From contig JAQGIW010000165.1 of the NCBI GenBank assembly GCA_028290905.1, positions 1 to 63,066 on the forward strand: a stretch of DNA of 63,066 nucleotides. The letters are read 5' to 3'. The DNA is from Caulobacteraceae bacterium (GTDB lineage Bacteria; Pseudomonadota; Alphaproteobacteria; Caulobacterales; Caulobacteraceae). The notes under the pieces are model-generated. The model did no database searches and was not told the DNA's origin. It was given only the letters and a program-made list of their open reading frames with translations. Shown piece by piece: positions 50,442 to 58,561 of the stretch. A program made the translations under genes and the position numbers. How positions within the stretch are numbered: position 1 is the first letter of the stretch; each line of letters starts with the position of its first letter.

Positions 50442-52523
50442 TCAGCCCAGACGGAAGACGCCCCCCGGCCCCACACCCTCTAGCCGAGTCACCAGGCCCC
50501 TTAGGGCGACGTCGTCCGGAAACTCGGCCGACAGCGCCGCGATCTCGTCGAGGGCGGCCACCTCCCCCGCGTCGAAACGGGCGTAGGCCGCATTGAGGCG
50601 CTCCCGCGCCTCGGAAGGAAAGTCGAGCGCCGCCTCGAAGATCTCCACCGGCGTGGAGCGTCCGCGAAGTCCGATCCTTCCCATGACGCGGAAGGACCCG
50701 GCCATCGACGGGGGTATGGCTTCGCGGCTGACCAGGATCCTGGTGTTCAGCGTCTTGTTGGCCGATTCCAGGCGCGAGGCCGTGTTCATGACATCGCCCA
50801 GCGCCGTGTAGGTGATCCGCCCCTCGCCGCCGAAGTTGCCGACGATGGCGTCTCCCCGGTGCAGCCCGACCCGCGTGCGCCCCAGCGGCGGATGGTCCCC
50901 CATCGGCGTGGTTCGGAAGGCTTCGCCCACCCGCCACATGGCGATCGCCGCCCGCGCCGCGCGTTCGCCGTCGTCGGGCCGGGCGATCGGAGCGCCCCAG
51001 AAGGCCACCACCGCGTCGCCCACGAATTTGTCTATGGTGCCGCCGTGCTCCAGCACCGCCTGGCTGAGCAGGTCGAGGTAGGCGTTGAGCAGGTTCGCCA
51101 CCATCTCCGGCTCCAGCCCATGCGTCAGCTCGGTGAAGCCCTGGAGGTCGGTGAACAGGGCGTAGATCTCGCGCCGCTCGCCGTGCAGGGCCATCTGGCT
51201 GGGATCGCGCAGGATCTGGGCCGCCACGTCCCGGGGCAGATACTTGCCGAGCGCGGACTGGGCGTAGGCCCGCTGCTCGGCGCCTACCGAGCGGGCCGCC
51301 GCCGCGGTGGCGGTGTAGGCCGCCAGCCAGCCCACCACCCAGCCGAACTGCGGGACACGCCAGGTGTCGAAGCCCAAAGCCTGGAGCACCAGCGGTCCGA
51401 TCATGACGATGAGCACCTGCGTCGCCAGGAAGGCCTGATCCCAGCCCCGACGGCTGCTCAGCACGCCGGTGAGCACGCCGCCCGCCACGGCAGCCAGCGC
51501 GGTCAGCGCCAGGAACCAGTTCGGAATGCGGATTTCGGTGCGGCCGTCCAGGATCTGCGACAGCATGTCGGCGTGGACCTTCAGTCCGGGGGGGCGTTCG
51601 CCGTTGAGGAACGTGGCCGGGTTCGCCACCCGGTCGATGTCGGAGATGTCGCCGCCCACCAGCACATAACGGCCGGCGACGAACCGCTTGAACAAGGAGG
51701 CGGTGAACGGCTGGCTAAAGAGGTCGATGGGGAATTCGGCGTAGAGCGGCCGGTTCACGAACTTGGGGCTGCGAAACCTCAGGCTCCCCCGATAGCCGTC
51801 GAACGCGGGGTTGTGCGGCGCCATGCTGACCGCCAGGAGCGGCGGCTCGCCGCGCGCATGCGACGGCCATCTGCGCACCACATCGTCTTCCTTCTCCACC
51901 CGGATGCTGGCCGGGGTGCTGCGGCTGCCCGCCAACCCGGCCTGAAACTTGCGCAGGAAGGCCTCCTGCCAGGTCTGGATCTCATCAGTGTTGGTGGCGT
52001 TGCTGGCGAAGGCCAGATGCGTGGGCGTCTTCATTCCGCGCAGGGCGGCCACCAGCTGCTCGTCGTCGGGCTGCGGCTCGTCGATCAGAATGTCGATGCC
52101 GATGGCTTTGGGCCCGAGGGCGTCGATCTGGGTCAGGGCCTTGGCGAGGAGACCGCGGTCCAGGGGCGAGCGGCGCTGGGTGTGCATGAGCGTGTCGTCG
52201 TTGAACACCACCATCACCACCCGATGATCCTGGTCCACCGCCGGCGCGGTCAGCACCACCCGCAGGTCGTAGAGCGCCCGTTCCGCGGCGCCGAACAGCG
52301 GCAGCTGCCAGCTGAAGGCGGCGGCGACCGTGCCCAGCACCACGAAGACGATGGTCACCGCCAGGCGAGGCACGCCGACCCGGCGCAGGGCGAGCCTCGC
52401 CCGCACGCCCGGCTCGGCGAGGGCGGAGATCGGACGTTCGAGAACAGAGGAAAGAGAGGCGGCCATGGCGAGCGCCACCTTAAGGGGGATCACGCGACGA
52501 TCCAGCGACGTTTTTCGCCGCAC
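50442..52523 (-). CDS. CHASE2-domain adenylate/guanylate cyclase (693 aa)
   Basis: First membrane span at about 55-72 (RLAVTIVFVVLGTVAAAF), periplasmic CHASE2 sensor about 80-330 (ALYDLRVVLTAP, IDILIDEPQPDDEQL, VLVGGDISDIDR), two or three more spans at about 335-410, then the class III cyclase domain about 450-620 with YALFTDLQGFTELTHG (first metal Asp), FVGDAVVAFWGAP (second metal Asp), and TYTALGDVMNTASRLE. Both catalytic metal-binding positions look intact. It should make cAMP or cGMP in response to a periplasmic signal. Confidence 0.9.
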   Translation of the reverse strand: MRRKTSLDRRVIPLKVALAMAASLSSVLERPISALAEPGVRARLALRRVGVPRLAVTIVFVVLGTVAAAFSWQLPLFGAAERALYDLRVVLTAPAVDQDHRVVMVVFNDDTLMHTQRRSPLDRGLLAKALTQIDALGPKAIGIDILIDEPQPDDEQLVAALRGMKTPTHLAFASNATNTDEIQTWQEAFLRKFQAGLAGSRSTPASIRVEKEDDVVRRWPSHARGEPPLLAVSMAPHNPAFDGYRGSLRFRSPKFVNRPLYAEFPIDLFSQPFTASLFKRFVAGRYVLVGGDISDIDRVANPATFLNGERPPGLKVHADMLSQILDGRTEIRIPNWFLALTALAAVAGGVLTGVLSSRRGWDQAFLATQVLIVMIGPLVLQALGFDTWRVPQFGWVVGWLAAYTATAAAARSVGAEQRAYAQSALGKYLPRDVAAQILRDPSQMALHGERREIYALFTDLQGFTELTHGLEPEMVANLLNAYLDLLSQAVLEHGGTIDKFVGDAVVAFWGAPIARPDDGERAARAAIAMWRVGEAFRTTPMGDHPPLGRTRVGLHRGDAIVGNFGGEGRITYTALGDVMNTASRLESANKTLNTRILVSREAIPPSMAGSFRVMGRIGLRGRSTPVEIFEAALDFPSEARERLNAAYARFDAGEVAALDEIAALSAEFPDDVALRGLVTRLEGVGPGGVFRLG

Positions 52524-52575
52524 ATAGGCCGCGAGTCCCGCCCCGCGGGTGGTGAAGATCCCGGTGAAGAGAAAC

Positions 52576-52598
52576 GGCCGGCGGGACGCCGGCGCTCC
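52576..52598. repeat. GCCGGCGGGACGCCGGC repeat at a pseudogene end
   Basis: GGCCGGCGGGACGCCGGCGCTCC, same family as 46516, 47981 and 56765. It touches the stop codon of the broken P450 gene. Confidence 0.6.
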
Positions 52599-52863
52599 TC
52601 AGGCCGCGATGCGCACCGGCAGGCTCTCGCAGCCCTGGACGAAGTTGGACATCACGCGGACCGGTTCGCCGACCACCTCGATGTGGTCGAAGCGGGCCAT
52701 GATCTCTTCCCAGAGAATGCGAAGCTGCATCTCGGCGACGCGGTTGCCCATGCAGCGGTGAATGCCGAAGCCGAACGACAGGTGATGGCGGGCGCGCGGG
52801 CGGTCGATGATGAACTTTTCCGTTCCGGGATCACCGTCTCGTCGCGGTTGCCCGAGACGCCCT
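52599..52863 (-). pseudogene. C-terminal fragment of a P450 gene, frameshifted
   Basis: Reading from 52863, [11 protein letters not shown] is followed by a frameshift near 52820; the next frame continues [20 protein letters not shown], then [18 protein letters not shown] and ends at [15 protein letters not shown]. This is the last ~85 residues of a CYP153-type P450 including the heme-thiolate loop, closely similar to the intact gene at 48275. The first ~330 residues are missing; a TAG precedes VSGN, and the end of the GlxA-type regulator gene is 35 bases away. Confidence 0.75.
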
Positions 52864-52898
52864 AGACGCGGGAGCCGGACATGTGAAGCCGCGAAAGC

Positions 52899-53852
52899 TC
52901 AGGCTGCCGCGCCGCGCGCCGCGCGCCGGAGCACCTGCGGGGGCTGACCGAAGGCGCGGACGAAGGCCCGCCGCATGCGCTCGGGATCGCCGAAGCCGGC
53001 GGTGCGCGCGATCACGTCGATCGGCCGCGCCCCATCCTCCACCGCCGCGCGCGCCGCCTCCAGACGCAGGCGCTCGACCGCCCTGGCCGGGGTCAGCCGG
53101 GTCTCGGCGAGGAAGGCGCGCGCGAAGTTGCGCTCGCTCATCGCCGCCCGCTCGGCCAGGCGATCGACCGACAGGCGCTCGGCGAGATTCTCGCGCATCC
53201 AGGCCAGCAGGGGCGCGAACCGGCCCCCGCCGGCGTCCAGCTCGAGGAGGGCGGAGAACTGCGACTGGCCGCTGGGACGGCGGTGATAGACCACCAGCTG
53301 CTGGGCCGTACGCCGGGCGACGGTCTCGCCGAGATCCGCCTCGATCATCGCCAGGGCCAGGTCTATCCCCGCCGTGATCCCCGCCGAGGTCCACACCTCA
53401 CCATCGCGGATCCAGATCCTGTCAGGCTCAAGGCGAACGGCGGGAAACCGGCGGGTGAAGTCCTCCGACAGCGACCAATGCGTCGTCGCCCGCCGTCCAT
53501 CCAGCAGGCCTGCGGCGGCCAGGACATAGGCCCCCGAGCAGACGCTGCTCACCCGTCGCGCCGCCGCGGCGGCCGATCGCGTGAACGCCAGCAGCGACGG
53601 GTCGCGCATGGCGTCGCGTGAACCCTCGCCGCCCGCCACCACCAGCGTGTCGAGGCGCGAGGGGTCGCCCAGCGGTGCGGCCGTCATCCGGGCGCCGGAG
53701 GAACTGGCGACCTCGCCGGGCGTCGCCGCCCGAACACTGATGTCATAGGCGCCGGGACAGTACCGCGCCGCGATCTCGAAGGCCCCGAGCGGACCCGCGG
53801 CGTCGATGATCTGGAAGTTCGGGAAGATGACCAGGGCGAGGGCGCGGGGCAT
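52899..53852 (-). CDS. GlxA family transcriptional regulator (DJ-1/PfpI + AraC HTH, 317 aa)
   Basis: Residues about 5-185: DJ-1/PfpI-like domain (LALVIFPNFQIIDAAGPLGAFEIA, SVCSGAYVLAAAGLLDGRRATTHW). Residues about 220-310: two AraC helix-turn-helices (MSERNFARAFLAETRLTPARAVERLRLEAAR in form, TAGFGDPERMRRAFVRAFGQPP). Transcribed away from the DJ-1-like enzyme gene at 53944 with 91 bases between, so it probably regulates that gene. Confidence 0.9.
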   Translation of the reverse strand: MPRALALVIFPNFQIIDAAGPLGAFEIAARYCPGAYDISVRAATPGEVASSSGARMTAAPLGDPSRLDTLVVAGGEGSRDAMRDPSLLAFTRSAAAAARRVSSVCSGAYVLAAAGLLDGRRATTHWSLSEDFTRRFPAVRLEPDRIWIRDGEVWTSAGITAGIDLALAMIEADLGETVARRTAQQLVVYHRRPSGQSQFSALLELDAGGGRFAPLLAWMRENLAERLSVDRLAERAAMSERNFARAFLAETRLTPARAVERLRLEAARAAVEDGARPIDVIARTAGFGDPERMRRAFVRAFGQPPQVLRRAARGAAA

Positions 53853-53943
53853 GGCGGAATTTAAGGGAAGCTTGTCCTATCCGCCAAGTCGTAACGCGTC
53901 CATCCTGGCCTGGTCAACCGCCGCTTCCCAAGGGACCGACTCC
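53853..53943. promoter_or_regulatory. shared region between GlxA regulator and DJ-1-like enzyme
   Basis: 91 bases between divergent starts. AAGGGA serves the plus-strand ATG. Any operator of the AraC-type regulator should be here; no clear direct repeats were seen. Confidence 0.4.
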
Positions 53944-54627
53944 ATGGCCGAACCGCTCACCATCGTCTTCGCCCTCTATCCGGGGGTCACGCATCTCGAC
54001 TTCACCGGACCGCAGCAGGTGCTGTGCCGGCTCCCCGGCGCCCGCACCATCGCCGCCAGCGCCACGGGCGAGCCGGTCGAGGCCGACGGCCTGACCTTCG
54101 CCAACCTGAGCCGGCTGGCCGACATCCCCGCCTGCGACGTGATCTGCGTGCCGGGCGGCTTCGGCTGCACGGACGCCATGGTCGATCCCGTGTTCATGGG
54201 CGAGGTCAAACGCCTCGCGGGGAGCGCCCGCTACGTGACCTCGGTCTGCACCGGCTCGCTCATCCTGGCCGCCGCCGGCCTGCTGAAGGGCCGCCGCGCG
54301 GCGTGCCACTGGGCCTGGCGCGACCAGCTGGCCCCGTTCGGAGCCATCCCCGATCCGGCCCGCGTGGTGCGGGACGGCAACATCTTCACCGGCGGCGGCG
54401 TCACGGCGGGCATCGACTTCGCCCTCACCCTGGCGGCTGAGATCGCCGGGCCGGAGTACGCCCAAGGCATCCAGCTCAGCCTGGAATACGCCCCCGCCCC
54501 GCCCTTCGATGCGGGACGCCCGGAAACCGCCCCGCCCGCGGTGCTGAAGGCGGTCCAGGCGAGGATGGCCGCGGCGTTCGCGGACCGGCGCGCCGGCGTC
54601 GAGCGCGCGGCCGCGACCGTCGGCTGA
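53944..54627 (+). CDS. DJ-1/PfpI family protein, isonitrile hydratase-like (227 aa)
   Basis: ATG with AAGGGA upstream. DJ-1 fold: IVFALYPGVTHLDFTGPQQVL with the acidic residue used by InhA enzymes, VICVPGGFGCTDAM, nucleophile Cys in SVCTGSLILAAAGLLKGRRA, HWAWRDQL, GGGVTAGIDFAL. This pattern is that of cyclohexyl-isocyanide hydratase and relatives. Divergent from the GlxA regulator. Confidence 0.85.
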   Translation: MAEPLTIVFALYPGVTHLDFTGPQQVLCRLPGARTIAASATGEPVEADGLTFANLSRLADIPACDVICVPGGFGCTDAMVDPVFMGEVKRLAGSARYVTSVCTGSLILAAAGLLKGRRAACHWAWRDQLAPFGAIPDPARVVRDGNIFTGGGVTAGIDFALTLAAEIAGPEYAQGIQLSLEYAPAPPFDAGRPETAPPAVLKAVQARMAAAFADRRAGVERAAATVG

Positions 54628-54733
54628 ACGAGGCCGCCCCTCGTCCCGGCTTCGCCGCGCCGTCCTGGACTTCGCCACATGCCGGTGTCACGTCTTGGGC
54701 GGACGGCGCGTGGGCTACGGCGCGAGGGGTTCG

Positions 54734-55570
54734 ATGACGGATGTTCTGCATGCCGCGCCCTGGTTGCTCCCGCTCGTCGCCCTCCTGGCCGCCGGCCTGG
54801 TGGCGGGTTTCGCGGCGGGCATCTTCGGCATCGGCGGCGGGTTCATCGTGGTCCCGGCGCTGGTGATCGTCATGCCCCTGCTGGGGGGCGACAGGTCGGA
54901 ATACACCCATGTCGCCATCGCCACGTCGGCGGCGACGATCATCGTCACCTCGATACGCTCGACGATGTCGCACGCCAGGCGCGGGGCGGTGGAGTTCGAG
55001 GTGCTGAGGACCTGGGGTCCCTGGCTGATCGGGGGCTCGTTCCTGGGCGGCCTCCTGGCCAGCCACACCAACGGCAAGGTCCTTACCATCATCTTCGGCT
55101 GCGGCGTCCTGGCCATGTCGGTGTTCTTCATCTTCCGCCGCCTCTCGGAGCGGGTGCTGACCGACCAGATGCCGCGCGGCCTGCTGCGCGCGGGGATCGC
55201 CGGCGGATTGGGCCTGTTCTCCTCGCTGCTCGGCATCGGCGGCGGCACGATCGCGATCACGACGATGACGCTTTGCGGCCGGACGATCCACCGGGCCATC
55301 GCCACAGCCGCCGGCGTCGGCACCCTGATCGCCGTACCGAGCGCCCTCAGCTACCTGGTGTTCGGCATGGGCCACAAAGGCCTGCCGTGGGGCTCGCTCG
55401 GCTATGTAAATCTGCCCGCCGCGGTGGCTGTTTCGTCGATGTCCGTGCTCACCGCGCCGCTGGGCGTGGCGGCCGCCCACAATTTGCCCTCCAGTCCGCT
55501 CAAGCGTATCTTCGGCGTCTACCTCATCGCCATCGGCGCCTGGACGATCTGGAAGACGACGAAGATGTGA
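54734..55570 (+). CDS. TauE/SafE family permease (278 aa)
   Basis: ATG with GAGGGG upstream; an earlier in-frame start adds a hydrophilic segment. About eight membrane spans; the two conserved repeats show as AGIFGIGGGFIVVPAL and SLLGIGGGTIAIT. Sulfite/anion exporter-type permease. 15 bases upstream of the aminotransferase gene, so likely one operon. Confidence 0.87.
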   Translation: MTDVLHAAPWLLPLVALLAAGLVAGFAAGIFGIGGGFIVVPALVIVMPLLGGDRSEYTHVAIATSAATIIVTSIRSTMSHARRGAVEFEVLRTWGPWLIGGSFLGGLLASHTNGKVLTIIFGCGVLAMSVFFIFRRLSERVLTDQMPRGLLRAGIAGGLGLFSSLLGIGGGTIAITTMTLCGRTIHRAIATAAGVGTLIAVPSALSYLVFGMGHKGLPWGSLGYVNLPAAVAVSSMSVLTAPLGVAAAHNLPSSPLKRIFGVYLIAIGAWTIWKTTKM

Positions 55571-55585
55571 GCAGGGGAGAGGTCG

Positions 55586-56755
55586 ATGTCGGTTCGAGCG
55601 GTGAGCGAAGAGGCCCAGGACGACCTGCTGGGCCGGGGCTATTCCCGCCGCCAGCTGGGCAGGATCGCGACCGTGTTCGGCATGGGCGCGGCCGCGGCGG
55701 CGACCATGGGGCGCCCGGCCTGGGCGTCTGCCGGCGTTCCGGACCCGGCCCCGACCGCCAAGGTGCGCATCGGCGCCAACGAGTGCTGGACCGGTCCGCT
55801 GGCCCCCGGGCAGGCGGCGGCGGCCGGCATCATCGCCATGGGCAACCGCTATTCTCCGCACGACGAGCGCGGGGATTTCATCAAGGCGGTGATGCAGGTC
55901 GAGGGCGTGGCCTACGACCACGTGGCGCCCTGGCCGGGGTCCAGCGACCCGCTGTCGCGCGCCGTGGTCACCTTCTGCTCGCCGACCAAGGCGCTGGTCA
56001 CCGCCGACCCCACCTTCGAGCTCGCCGGCCGCACCGCCGGCTGGCTGGGCGCGCCGGTGAAGGCGATACCGCTCACCGCCGACTACGCCCACGACGTCAA
56101 GGCGATGGTGGCCGCGACGCCCGACGCCGGGCTCTACTACATCTGCACACCCAACAACCCGACGGGCACGATCACCCCGGTCGCCGACATCGAATGGCTG
56201 GTCGCCAACAAGCCTGCCGGCTCGATCGTGCTGATCGACGAGGCCTACACCCATTTCGCCGGCGTCCCGACCACCTCCTACATGGCGGCGGCCGGCAAGG
56301 ACGTCATCGTCATGCGCACCTTCTCGAAGATCTTCGGGATGGCCGGCATGCGGATGGGCTACGTCATGGCGAGGCCCGACCTGATCGCGAAGATGATGCG
56401 CTACGACGGCGGCATGCAGTCGGGGGCCCTGCCCCTGCCGTCCCTCGCCTGCGCCACCGCCAGCCTCACCGCCGCCGACCTGATCGCCGCGCGGCGAGCG
56501 GAGATGCGCGAGGCCAGGGGCATGGCCCTGGACCACCTGAAGAAGCGCGGGCTGGCGGTAATGCCGACCAACGCCAACATGTTCATGATCGACTGGAAGA
56601 GCCAGCCGGCGTGGAAGATGCAGGCCGCCTTCCGCACCCAGAGCGTCGAGATCGGCCGCTCCTGGCCGGTCTGGCCGACCATCTCGCGGGTCACCGTCGG
56701 CTCGATGGACGACATGACCGCCTTCTGCGCGGCCCTCGACAAGGTCTGGGTCTGA
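55586..56755 (+). CDS. Tat-exported PLP-dependent aminotransferase, HisC-like (389 aa)
   Basis: Residues about 17-50 form a twin-arginine signal: YSRRQLGRIATVFGMGAAAA followed by WASA. The rest is a fold-type I aminotransferase like histidinol-phosphate aminotransferase: RIGANECWTGP, CTPNNPTGTITP, VLIDEAYTHF with the pyridoxal Asp-x-x-Tyr, and the Schiff-base lysine in TFSKIFGMAGMRMGY. Normal length apart from the leader. A cofactor enzyme exported folded by Tat would act in the periplasm. In operon with a TauE/SafE permease, which could move its substrate or product. Confidence 0.85.
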   Translation: MSVRAVSEEAQDDLLGRGYSRRQLGRIATVFGMGAAAAATMGRPAWASAGVPDPAPTAKVRIGANECWTGPLAPGQAAAAGIIAMGNRYSPHDERGDFIKAVMQVEGVAYDHVAPWPGSSDPLSRAVVTFCSPTKALVTADPTFELAGRTAGWLGAPVKAIPLTADYAHDVKAMVAATPDAGLYYICTPNNPTGTITPVADIEWLVANKPAGSIVLIDEAYTHFAGVPTTSYMAAAGKDVIVMRTFSKIFGMAGMRMGYVMARPDLIAKMMRYDGGMQSGALPLPSLACATASLTAADLIAARRAEMREARGMALDHLKKRGLAVMPTNANMFMIDWKSQPAWKMQAAFRTQSVEIGRSWPVWPTISRVTVGSMDDMTAFCAALDKVWV

Positions 56756-56764
56756 TAGCCCCGC

Positions 56765-56842
56765 AGCGCCGGCGTCAGGCCGGCTCTTTCTGGCCTGTTG
56801 GAGAGTTCAACAAGACAAGGGCCGGCGGGACACCGGCGCTCC
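56765..56842. repeat. inverted pair of GCCGGCGGGACGCCGGC repeats
   Basis: Left half AGCGCCGGCGTCAGGCCGGC (56765-) and right half GGCCGGCGGGACACCGGCGC (-56842) in inverted orientation, separated by about 30 AT-richer bases. The right half ends 7 bases before the GTG of the GNAT gene, which has no other visible ribosome-binding site. Confidence 0.6.
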
Positions 56843-56849
56843 GCCGCCA

Positions 56850-57371
56850 GTGGATCTGACTCCAGCCGAAGATCGTGATCTGGAGGCGGTCGCCGCCCTG
56901 GTGAACCGCGCCTATCGCGCCGACGAGGGCTGGACCAACGAGGCCTCCTACCTGGCCGGCGAGCGGACCAGCGGGGCGACCCTCCGCGCCGACCTGGCCG
57001 CCTCGCCCCAAGCGGCGCTCCTGACCCTTCGCGACGAGCCCGGAGGGCCTCTGCTAGGCGTCGTCTGGCTCGAGCCGGCTGGCGCCGACGCCTGGTACCT
57101 GGGCATGCTCACCGTCAGCCCCGACCTCCAGGACCGCAAGCTCGGCCGCCAGCTCCTGGAGAACGCCGAAGCGTTCGCCATCGCGCGAGGCGCGCGGCGC
57201 ATCCGCATGACCGTGATCGCCATCCGCGACGCCCTGATCGCCTGGTACGAGCGGCGCGGCTACCGGGCCACCGGCGAGCGGGAACCGTTTCCCTACGAGG
57301 ACCAGCGGTTCGGCGTTCCCAACCGGGAGGACCTCGACTTCGTGGTGCTCGAGAAGCAGGTCCGACCATGA
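56850..57371 (+). CDS. GNAT family N-acetyltransferase (173 aa)
   Basis: GTG start (VDLTPAEDRDLEAVAALVNR, which fits the usual GNAT N-terminus). Acetyl-CoA-binding segment at LGMLTVSPDLQDRKLGRQLL (V-x-P...Q/R-x-x-G-x-G/R type), then IRMTVIAIRDALIAWYERRGYR. Substrate unknown. Its stop overlaps the start of the potassium channel gene by 4 bases. Confidence 0.85.
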   Translation: MDLTPAEDRDLEAVAALVNRAYRADEGWTNEASYLAGERTSGATLRADLAASPQAALLTLRDEPGGPLLGVVWLEPAGADAWYLGMLTVSPDLQDRKLGRQLLENAEAFAIARGARRIRMTVIAIRDALIAWYERRGYRATGEREPFPYEDQRFGVPNREDLDFVVLEKQVRP

Positions 57372-58432
57372 ACGGGGCCGACGGCTCGCCCCTGCGTGGA
57401 CTGATCGCCATCGTCGCCTTCGTGATGGTGGTGGTGATGGCCGCGACCCTCGCCTACATGGCCGCCGGTTGGCCGTTCGGCGACGCCCTCTACATGGTGC
57501 TGCTGACGGTCTATACGGTGGGCTACCGCGAGGTGCGGTCGGTCGACACGCCCTATCTGCACCTCGTCACCATCGCCACGATCATCCTCGGCTGCACCGG
57601 AATGATCGCCGTCACCGGTTCATTGGTGCAGTTTCTGACCTTCTCCCAAGTCCAACGCATGCTGGGCGGAAACCGCGTGAAGAGCGAGATCCACAAACTC
57701 CACGACCATGTGATCATCTGCGGCTTCGGCCGCATTGGGCTGATGCTGGCAAGGGACCTGGCCACCGGCGGTGTCCCCTTCGTGATCATCGACCAGGACG
57801 AGGGCCGCCTCACCGAAGCTCGCGACAGCGGCTATCTGTGCTGGGCGGGAGACGCCACCGACGAGGACACGCTGCGCGCGGTCGGCGTCGAGAGAGCACG
57901 CGTGCTGGCGACCGTGCTCCCCTCCGACGCCGCCAATGTGTTCATCACCCTGAGCGCCCGCAGCCTGAATCCGGCGCTCCAGATCATCGCGCGGGGCGAG
58001 GCGCCCTCGACGGAGAGCAAGCTGCTGCAGGCGGGCGCCAACCAGGTTGTCCTGCCTGCCCACATCGGCGCGGAGCGTATCGCCGAGATGGTGTTGTTTC
58101 CGGAGACGGCCCGCTTCATCCGCGGCTCGCCGCGCATGCGGGAGCTGGAGAAGAGCCTGCGTGACCTCGGCCTGGAGGTGGATGTGGTCACCGTGAGCGA
58201 AAGCGCCGCGGTCGTGGACCGCACGGTGGAGGAACTGGAGGCGCACGGCAAGGGCGCCTTCTTCGTCATCCAGCTGAACCGCACAGGCGGCGAGGCGATC
58301 GCTCGCCCCCCGGGCGATCTGCGCATCGGGGCCGGCGACAGCCTCGTCGTGGTCGCGCGCGACGGCGCGCAGGTCCGCGCCGTCTTCAACACGACCGCAG
58401 AGCCCGCCGGCGCCGGCGGGAAGATCCACTAG
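57368..58432 (+). CDS. two-TM potassium channel with TrkA-N (RCK) domain (354 aa)
   Basis: TM1 about 10-33 (LIAIVAFVMVVVMAATLAYMAA), pore region with the filter sequence TVYTVGYREV, TM2 about 64-88 (LVTIATIILGCTGMIAVTGSLV). Residues about 110-230: TrkA-N with GFGRIGLMLARDL and Asp in VVIIDQD-like strand (FVIIDQDEG), then TrkA-C (about 255-340). The usual TVGYGD/E is TVGYRE here. A K+ or other cation channel gated by nucleotide. Confidence 0.85.
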   Translation: MNGADGSPLRGLIAIVAFVMVVVMAATLAYMAAGWPFGDALYMVLLTVYTVGYREVRSVDTPYLHLVTIATIILGCTGMIAVTGSLVQFLTFSQVQRMLGGNRVKSEIHKLHDHVIICGFGRIGLMLARDLATGGVPFVIIDQDEGRLTEARDSGYLCWAGDATDEDTLRAVGVERARVLATVLPSDAANVFITLSARSLNPALQIIARGEAPSTESKLLQAGANQVVLPAHIGAERIAEMVLFPETARFIRGSPRMRELEKSLRDLGLEVDVVTVSESAAVVDRTVEELEAHGKGAFFVIQLNRTGGEAIARPPGDLRIGAGDSLVVVARDGAQVRAVFNTTAEPAGAGGKIH

Positions 58433-58561
58433 GCCCACTTCAGCAGCGAGGGGTCGATCGGCAGCCGTCGCAGGCGCCCGGAGCAGCGGCGTGTCGGCCT
58501 CGACGTCCGCTTCGCGCGCGACGCCGGTGAGCCTCAACCGGCAGATCATCCGTTGGAGTTC
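58433..58561 (-). other. possible gene debris downstream of eutC
   Basis: On the minus strand one frame reads CRLRLTGVAREADVEADTPL, which looks like the first ~20 residues of a [2Fe-2S] oxidoreductase small subunit, but the cluster cysteines do not follow. Another frame ends with LRRLPIDPSLLKWA at a TAG that overlaps the channel gene's stop. Neither is an intact gene. Low confidence. Confidence 0.2.

Noticed and set aside
54476-56536. 686-codon open frame on the minus strand
   Set aside because: Antisense to the permease and aminotransferase genes, which have recognisable motifs and ribosome-binding sites.
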